A stretch of 64,000 bases of DNA, from the NCBI RefSeq assembly GCF_000185905.1, contig NC_014923.1, forward strand, positions 930,001 through 994,000, in the 5' to 3' direction. Positions 59,321 through 64,000 of the stretch are shown one piece after another; the first letter of the stretch is position 1; the number at the start of each line of letters is the position of its first letter. Position numbers and translations under genes: made by a program. Below the pieces are notes generated by a model. The model was not told the origin of the DNA and did no database searches. It worked only from the letters and a program-made list of their open reading frames with translations. This DNA comes from Mesorhizobium ciceri biovar biserrulae WSM1271 (GTDB lineage Bacteria > Pseudomonadota > Alphaproteobacteria > Rhizobiales > Rhizobiaceae).

Positions 59321-59775
59321 CTCACTCTTTCGGAATTTTAGGGTCCGCGCTCATCACGGAGCACATGCCGGGGCGGGCCTCGCGCCAGCCAAACAATCTT
59401 GGCCGTTCGTACTTCGCGCAGCCGCGATTGTACAGGGCGCGCGCAAAACCAGGCGCCGCTCGGCAATTGACTCTTGACGCAAACCGCGTAAAAGCCGGCA
59501 CCGAACGGGACAGTTTCGATGCGCGGCCTTTTGACGGCTCTTCCTGCATTCGATGCCCCCAGCCTCAATGCACATCATTGGGCCGGGCGCGTCGGCGCGT
59601 CTCCTCGTTTCAGCAAAACCGCATTCTTGGCCAAGAAAACTGGCAAAACCACCACCAAAACGGTGTGATTCCCTTGGCCTAACCACCCTCTCCCGGGTTC
59701 GGCCCGGGGGACGGAACCCGCAGCGGCCAGCGGGTTTCTCCAAAAACCAAGCGGAGAGGGACAGGAGATTTTTCG
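59321..59775. other. 455-bp intergenic region upstream of asd, including a structured leader
   Basis: The region lies between the divergent starts of the helicase and asd. It contains no convincing protein gene; an open frame with no conserved character runs through 59095-59682. Its right end holds the potential three-way RNA structure described separately. Its middle holds no clear repeat. Confidence 0.5.
59686..59760 (+). ncRNA. Putative structured 5' leader of asd
   Basis: Outer stem CCCTCTCC (59686-59693) pairs with GGAGAGGG (59753-59760). Inside are CCCGGG-TTCGG-CCCGGG (59692-59708) and GGAACCCGC-AGCGGCCA-GCGGGTTTC (59713-59738), so a junction-like fold is possible. The second hairpin has nine pairs with one G-T. 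The outer stem and first hairpin share bases 59692-59693, so they may be alternatives. The ribosome-binding site AGGAG (59763-59767) follows directly, 9 bases before ATG 59776. The class is not one I recognise. Confidence 0.4.
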
Positions 59776-60810
59776 ATGAGTTTCAAGGTAGCGATCGTCG
59801 GCGCCACGGGCAATGTGGGCCGGGAAATGCTCAACATATTGGAAGAGCGCGGCTTTCCGGTAAGCGAAGTCGTGGCGCTGGCGTCGCGGCGCAGCCAGGG
59901 CACGGAAGTGTCGTTCGGCGACCGCACGCTGAAGGTGAAGACGCTCGACCAGTATGATTTTTCCGACACCGACATCTGCATCATGTCGGCCGGCGGCAGC
60001 GTCTCCAAGGAATGGTCGCCGAAGATCGGCAAGCAGGGCTGCGTCGTCATCGATAATTCGTCGGCCTTCCGCTACGACCAGGACGTGCCGCTGATCGTGC
60101 CGGAAGTGAACCCGGACGCGATCTCGCTGTTCACGCGCAAGAACATCATCGCCAATCCGAACTGCTCGACGGCGCAGCTGGTGGTGGCATTGAAGCCGCT
60201 GCACGATTTCGCCACCATCAAGCGCGTCGTCGTCGCCACCTATCAATCGGTGTCGGGCGCCGGCAAGGAAGGCATGGACGAACTCTTTACCCAGACCCGC
60301 GCGGTCTTCGTCGCCGATGGCGTCGAGGTCAAGAAGTTCACCAAGCGCATCGCCTTCAATGTCATCCCGCACATCGACGTCTTCCTCGACGACGGCTCCA
60401 CCAAGGAAGAGTGGAAGATGGTCGCCGAGACCAAGAAGATGCTCGACCCCAAGATCAAGCTGACGGCGACCTGCGTGCGCGTGCCGGTGTTCATCGGCCA
60501 CTCGGAAGCGGTCAACATCGAGTTCGAAAAGCCGATCACCGCCGACGACGCGCGGGATATCCTGCGTGAAGCCCCAGGCTGCCAGGTGTTGGACAAGCGA
60601 GAGGACGGAGGCTACATCACGCCGCTGGAATCGGCCGGCGAGGACGCCACCTTCATCTCGCGCATCCGCGAGGATTCGACCATCGACAACGGCCTGTCGA
60701 TGTGGATCGTCTCCGACAATCTGCGCAAGGGCGCCGCACTCAACGCGGTGCAGATCGCCGAGCTTTTGGTCGAGCGCGGCCTGATCCAGCCGAAGAAGAA
60801 GGCGGCCTGA
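59776..60810 (+). CDS. asd: Aspartate-semialdehyde dehydrogenase
   Basis: 344 residues. Rossmann GATGNVG at residues 9-15, SAGGSVSKEW, catalytic Cys130 in IIANPNCSTAQL, and SVSGAGKEGMDELF. The length and motifs match the bacterial Asd family. The enzyme reduces aspartyl phosphate to aspartate semialdehyde, feeding lysine, diaminopimelate, threonine and methionine synthesis. A good AGGAG site precedes ATG 59776, and a possible structured leader lies just upstream. It stands apart from other aspartate-pathway genes. Confidence 0.97.
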   Translation: MSFKVAIVGATGNVGREMLNILEERGFPVSEVVALASRRSQGTEVSFGDRTLKVKTLDQYDFSDTDICIMSAGGSVSKEWSPKIGKQGCVVIDNSSAFRYDQDVPLIVPEVNPDAISLFTRKNIIANPNCSTAQLVVALKPLHDFATIKRVVVATYQSVSGAGKEGMDELFTQTRAVFVADGVEVKKFTKRIAFNVIPHIDVFLDDGSTKEEWKMVAETKKMLDPKIKLTATCVRVPVFIGHSEAVNIEFEKPITADDARDILREAPGCQVLDKREDGGYITPLESAGEDATFISRIREDSTIDNGLSMWIVSDNLRKGAALNAVQIAELLVERGLIQPKKKAA

Positions 60811-60921
60811 CGGCTGATCTAGTTTTCGCTCACGGGCCGCACCGCCGCTAGCGCGGCTGGCCCGCGGTCGCGGGCTCCGCCCTCGGCCGGGATGCTGAAG
60901 GTTTGCGGAGCATTGATGAAG

Positions 60922-60951
60922 GCCAATCTCCCCCACGAGGGGGAGATCGGC
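60922..60951. repeat. Imperfect half-copy of the palindromic repeat
   Basis: GCCAATCTCCCCC-ACGA-GGGGGAGATCGGC, a 13-bp stem with one mismatch, matches the 38-bp palindrome at 46221 apart from its centre. It lies between the convergent asd and ACT-domain genes. Confidence 0.6.
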
Positions 60952-60966
60952 AGCTTCGCCGATGCG

Positions 60967-61374
60967 CTACACTCGGTTGTCCTCGGCCAGCCCGATCAGC
61001 AGCTTCAGTGCCTCCTCCGCCCTATCGGCGGGAACGAACAGATGGTCGTGATAAAAGGCCGAAACCGGGTTCACGCCCATGCCGGCGGCGGCTAGGCGCG
61101 TGGTGATGGCGGCGAGGAAGCCGACGGCTTCCAGCGACGAATGGATGTTCAGCGTCAGCATCCGGCAGCGGAACGAAGCGGTCAGTGCCGCGGCGTTGGC
61201 CTCCTCCTCGGTCACGATCAGCGTCACACCCTCGCGCTCGCGAAACACCATCACCGGCTCAACGCCTTCCGGCTGAGGGACGCCGGGTGCCAGCGTGACG
61301 AAGACATAGGCGCCGGCGAGCAGCTCCGGTGTCATCGACGCCAGCAGTGTCTTGAGATCGGTTTCGCCGGCCAT
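60967..61374 (-). CDS. ACT-domain protein (UPF0735-like small regulatory fold)
   Basis: 135 residues from ATG 61374, with AGGGAAG upstream; the longer frame upstream is a shadow. It has two alpha-beta modules: DLKTLLASMTPELLAGAYVF and VFREREGVTLIVTEEEANAA in the first half, and SLEAVGFLAAITTRLAAAGM followed by AFYHDHLFVPADRAEEALKL in the second, typical of DUF6980/ACT-like proteins that bind amino acids. The exact family name is uncertain. Lying between asd and a channel, it has no clear operon partner. Confidence 0.72.
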   Translation of the reverse strand: MAGETDLKTLLASMTPELLAGAYVFVTLAPGVPQPEGVEPVMVFREREGVTLIVTEEEANAAALTASFRCRMLTLNIHSSLEAVGFLAAITTRLAAAGMGVNPVSAFYHDHLFVPADRAEEALKLLIGLAEDNRV

Positions 61375-61562
61375 CTGTCTTCCCTCGCCTGCAAAAAACG
61401 GGCCGCAGCCCACGTGCTCTTCAATATCCGCGACCGGCGCGTGCCGATAGTCCAGGCGCTGCAAGGACGACATGGCGATGTCGCTGGCGGCTGGGCTTGC
61501 AGAGCTGTCGCATCGCACAATAGAGAAGCTGAGGGCCAGTGCCGGTCCGTGAAAGGCCTTCG

Positions 61563-62468
61563 ATGATCGTTCGCCCGCGCCCCACATTCCTGCAGCTGTT
61601 CTTCATCATGCGCGGTTCGGTCGTGCCACGCATTCTGCCGCAAATATTGGGCTTCGCGCTTTATTCCGCGATCGTCCTGGCCGCGGCGCGCCGGTTCCAG
61701 CTTGATTTCAGCGTCTTCAACATCACGCCTTTCGGCCTGGTCGGCGTGACATTGTCGATCTATCTCTCGTTCCGCAACAACGCCGCCTACGACCGTTGGT
61801 GGGAGGCGCGCAAGCTGTGGGGCGCGCTGGTCTTCGAAATGCGCAACCTGGCACGCGCCACCACCAGCCTCATCCCGGACCAGACTGAACAGCGCGCCTT
61901 GCTGATGGAAGCGCTCGCCTTCTGTCATTTCCTGCGCGGGCAGCTGCGCAAGATCGACAGCATGAAGGATGCCCGTGCCTTCATCGACGCGGAGGCGGAC
62001 AAGGCAGCAGCCTTTTCCAATCCGGCGGATGAGATGGTCAGGCGGATGGGCCGGCGTGCCAATGCGCAGCGCCTGGCGGGCGACGTCGACACGATCGGCT
62101 TTCGTATCCTCGATGAGAGGCTCGCGTCGGTCGCGGCCATCCAGGCCGGCTGCGAGCGGATCGCCGGTACGCCCTTGCCGTTCGCCTATACGCTGCTGGT
62201 GCATCGCACGGCCTATATCGTCTGCCTGCTGCTGCCGGTCGGCCTGATCTCGACCACCGGTTGGGCGACGCCGCTGTTCACCGCGCTGATCGCCTACACT
62301 TTCTTCGGCCTCGACGCGCTGTCGGAAGAGCTCGAGGATCCGTTCGGCACCGAAGCCAACGACCTCGCTCTCGACAGCCTCTGCCGTGTCTGCGAAATCT
62401 CGGTGTTCGAGGCGCTTGGCGAAACGCCGCCGAAGATGATCCCGGCGGAAAAGTTCTATTTTTCGTAG
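61563..62468 (+). CDS. Bestrophin-like (UPF0187) membrane channel
   Basis: 301 residues from ATG 61563 (AAAGG upstream); the frame opens at 61539. Hydrophobic segments at the start and middle flank the bestrophin signature LSIYLSFRNNAAYDRWWEAR and later VHRTAYIVCLLLPVGL and EDPFGTEANDLALD. Bacterial bestrophin homologues form pentameric inner-membrane ion channels, generally cation-selective. It is divergent from the ACT-domain gene with 188 bp between starts. Confidence 0.87.
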   Translation: MIVRPRPTFLQLFFIMRGSVVPRILPQILGFALYSAIVLAAARRFQLDFSVFNITPFGLVGVTLSIYLSFRNNAAYDRWWEARKLWGALVFEMRNLARATTSLIPDQTEQRALLMEALAFCHFLRGQLRKIDSMKDARAFIDAEADKAAAFSNPADEMVRRMGRRANAQRLAGDVDTIGFRILDERLASVAAIQAGCERIAGTPLPFAYTLLVHRTAYIVCLLLPVGLISTTGWATPLFTALIAYTFFGLDALSEELEDPFGTEANDLALDSLCRVCEISVFEALGETPPKMIPAEKFYFS

Positions 62469-62589
62469 GCAAAGGCGCGCGGGCTTAGCGGGATTAAAAG
62501 AATCCGCCCCGCTGTCGGATCGCCGCTCCATGCCACGTCCTTGGTTCGACCCCAGCAAGAAGGGGATAGAACCATCAGGAGGGACCATC

Positions 62590-63000
62590 ATGAGCATTTC
62601 CGAAACCGCGCCCGTCTCGCCGGGCGCTTTGTGGACCGGCCGCGCGCTCAGCGGCGTCATCGTGCTGTTCATGATCTTCGACGGCGCCATCAAGCTGCCG
62701 CCGCTCGATATCGTCGTCCAGACGATGGTACCGCTTGGCTGGCCGGCCGATCCGAATGTCGCGCGCATGCTTGGCGTCATCGGCCTGATCTCGACCGCTC
62801 TCTATGCGCTGCCGCGCACCTCGGTGCTCGGCGCCATCCTGCTTACTGCCTATATGGGCGGCGCCATCGCCACCAATGTCCGCGTCGACAACCCGCTGTT
62901 CTCGCACATTCTGTTCGGCGTCTATCTCGGCATTATCCTGTGGGGTGGCCTGTATCTGCGCGATCCCAGGCTCCGCGCGCTGATCCCGTTCAGCCGTTAG
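62590..63000 (+). CDS. DoxX-like membrane protein
   Basis: 136 residues from ATG 62590, with AGGAGGG 7 bases upstream. Four membrane helices are visible: GALWTGRALSGVIVLFMIFD, MLGVIGLISTALYALPRTS, GAILLTAYMGGAIATNVRV and HILFGVYLGIILWGGLYLR. This fits the DoxX-like family of small four-helix inner-membrane proteins, function mostly unknown. It is followed by a lipoprotein gene after 134 bp. Confidence 0.84.
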   Translation: MSISETAPVSPGALWTGRALSGVIVLFMIFDGAIKLPPLDIVVQTMVPLGWPADPNVARMLGVIGLISTALYALPRTSVLGAILLTAYMGGAIATNVRVDNPLFSHILFGVYLGIILWGGLYLRDPRLRALIPFSR

Positions 63001-63134
63001 ATCCAGATCGAAGCACCGCTTTCGGCTCGAAGCCTGAACCCTTTGCCGGGCAATATCTCAGGGATCGAATCGTCGAGTTGCGAGTTAGAGATTCGCCCGG
63101 CGGCGGAGGCGGCTCCTATCGGAGAGGAACGACG

Positions 63135-63398
63135 ATGAAGAAAACGATGCTTTTGATGGCGCTGCTGGTGCCGCTCGCCGCTTGTTCGCAAACGGAAAAA
63201 GGCGCGGCCGTAGGCGGCCTCGGTGGCGCTGCCGTCGGTGCGGCCGTCGCCGGCGATCCGGTTGAAGGCGCCGTCGTCGGTGGTGCTGTCGGCGCTGTTG
63301 CCGGCGCGCTGATCGGCCGGGCGAGCGAGCGTGGCGAATGCCGCTACCGCGATAGCCGTGGCCGCGTCTATATTGACCGCTGCCCGCGCGGCTATTGA
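63135..63398 (+). CDS. Small glycine-zipper lipoprotein
   Basis: 87 residues. The lipobox LVPLAAC puts the lipidated Cys at about residue 17, and a single hydrophobic glycine-zipper segment follows (GGLGGAAVGAAVAG, GGAVGAVAGALIG). A short C-terminal RGECRYRDSRGRVYIDRCP follows, with two Cys that may form a disulphide. Such YMGG/glycine-zipper lipoproteins are common in the alphaproteobacterial envelope, function unknown. It is convergent with rpsP, sharing the terminator at 63431-63459. Confidence 0.83.
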   Translation: MKKTMLLMALLVPLAACSQTEKGAAVGGLGGAAVGAAVAGDPVEGAVVGGAVGAVAGALIGRASERGECRYRDSRGRVYIDRCPRGY

Positions 63399-63430
63399 CC
63401 GGGCGGCTTTTACAGACAGGGTCGAATGAA

Positions 63431-63459
63431 AAAACGGCGGGCACATGGCCCGCCGTTTT
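63431..63459. terminator. Bidirectional rho-independent terminator
   Basis: AAAACGGCGGGC (63431-63442) pairs with GCCCGCCGTTTT (63448-63459) around a 5-base loop. The A/T runs at both sides make it work for both the lipoprotein gene on + and rpsP on -. Confidence 0.9.
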
Positions 63460-63482
63460 CCTGGATGCGATAGAGCAAATAC

Positions 63483-63884
63483 TTATTCGGCGGTTGCGGC
63501 TTCCGCCTCGGCCGGTGCAGCCGCGGCGGCGGCAACGGCAGCAGCGGCATCTTCCTGCGCCTTCTTCAGAAGAGCAGCGCGTTCCTGCGCCTTCTTGCCC
63601 GGCTCGGCCTTCTTCGGGTTGGAACGGGCGTCGCGCTTGACGAGGCCGGCCTCGTCGAGGAAGCGCAGCACGCGGTCGGTCGGCTGGGCGCCATGCGCCA
63701 GCCAATGCTTGACGCGGTCGGCGTCGACCTTGACGCGTTCGCCGTCCTTGGGCAGCAGCGGGTTCCACGAGCCGATGGACTCGATGAACCGGCCGTCACG
63801 CGGCGAACGGGCGTCGGCAATGACGACGTGGTAGTAAGGACGTTTCTTCGAGCCCGCACGGGCCAGTCGGATCTTCAAGGGCAT
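63483..63884 (-). CDS. rpsP: 30S ribosomal protein S16
   Basis: 133 residues. The S16 core is [20 protein letters not shown], then [20 protein letters not shown], and [20 protein letters not shown]. After residue about 80 it has an Ala/Glu/Lys-rich extension, as is normal in rhizobia (S16 is about 80 residues in many bacteria). It is a 30S assembly protein. It follows the chorismate mutase gene on the same strand. Its terminator lies directly downstream, so rimM does not follow here. Confidence 0.97.
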   Translation of the reverse strand: MPLKIRLARAGSKKRPYYHVVIADARSPRDGRFIESIGSWNPLLPKDGERVKVDADRVKHWLAHGAQPTDRVLRFLDEAGLVKRDARSNPKKAEPGKKAQERAALLKKAQEDAAAAVAAAAAAPAEAEAATAE

Positions 63885-63921
63885 TTCTTTTCTCCTAAAA
63901 ACTAAGTTCGTTGATTGGGTT

Positions 63922-64000
63922 TCAGTTGGTTTTCGTCACGCCGTTAGAAGCGGCGATCTGTTCGTGGTGGCGGATCACTTCGCGGACGACGAAGTTGAGG
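63922..64000 (-). CDS. Chorismate mutase (3' end only)
   Basis: Cut by the right window edge; only the last 26 codons are visible, to TGA at 63922-63924. The translation reads [20 protein letters not shown], then VTKTN. This ending matches the AroQ-type chorismate mutase encoded between ffh and rpsP in alphaproteobacteria. Identification from such a short tail is tentative, supported mainly by gene order. Confidence 0.55.
   Translation of the reverse strand, partial: LNFVVREVIRHHEQIAASNGVTKTN

Noticed and set aside
59575..60936. 453-codon reverse-strand frame opposite asd
   Set aside because: Shadow of asd, which has the full catalytic motifs.
62541..63134. Upstream extension of the small lipoprotein
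   Set aside because: The frame runs antithetically through the DoxX-like gene; the lipobox sequence and GGAGAGGAAC site mark ATG 63135.

Overview
The window is GC-rich, densely coded chromosome of an alphaproteobacterium in the order Hyphomicrobiales, most like Mesorhizobium. The signs are a DnaE2-ImuB-ImuA mutasome behind an alphaproteobacterial LexA box (GTTC-N7-GTTC), an IalB-family protein, a long S16 ribosomal protein preceded by a chorismate mutase gene, and several families of short palindromic intergenic repeats of the rhizobial type. No rRNA, CRISPR array, transposase or prophage core is visible. I read about 60 protein genes (two cut by the window edges), one tRNA-Gly(GCC) and about 16 repeats, terminators or regulatory sites.

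Layout. (1) 1-5.4 kb: the start of a saccharopine/lysine dehydrogenase-type gene divergent from an Lrp/AsnC regulator, a two-component system, a COG4705 membrane protein, an ICMT-like methyltransferase and an NTF2-fold protein. (2) 5.6-17.8 kb: a catabolic-looking block with RidA, an amidohydrolase/deacetylase, an NTF2-FMO fusion monooxygenase, an RpiR regulator divergent from a three-gene NMT1/SsuA-type ABC importer, a Gfo/Idh/MocA dehydrogenase, an amidase and an M24 peptidase. Together they suggest uptake and stepwise opening of an unknown nitrogen-containing small molecule. (3) 17.9-34.6 kb: a surface/adhesion block. It holds an IalB-like protein, a giant (about 3,580 residue) protein with an N-terminal inverse-autotransporter-type barrel and a glycine/threonine-rich beta-helix passenger, three tandem phage-collar-domain proteins, a PLL-lectin-like propeller protein, a GNAT enzyme, a DUF6916 protein and a SapC-family protein. 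This is the best candidate in the window for an undescribed system.

(4) 34.6-46.2 kb: housekeeping and repair. PfpI/DJ-1 protein, tRNA-Gly, a YbaK-type prolyl-tRNA deacylase, a CnoX/YbbN-like thioredoxin, a LON-domain protein, a Trm112-like protein, the SOS mutasome operon imuA-imuB-dnaE2, a zincin, DUF1737 and a CitE-like lyase. (5) 46.5-51.5 kb: a DUF4153/DUF4173 membrane protein directly followed by a second two-component system and a DAO-type oxidoreductase. (6) 51.6-62.5 kb: leucine biosynthesis (leuD, leuB) interleaved with small enzymes, a cold-shock-domain/DUF805 fusion, a DbpA-like DEAD-box helicase, asd with a potentially structured leader, an ACT-domain protein and a bestrophin-like channel. 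(7) 62.5-64 kb: a DoxX-like protein, a glycine-zipper lipoprotein, a bidirectional terminator, rpsP and the end of a chorismate mutase gene.

Starts were chosen from ribosome-binding sites and family lengths; many are shorter than the longest open frame. Function calls rest on reading motifs by eye. No database search was possible.
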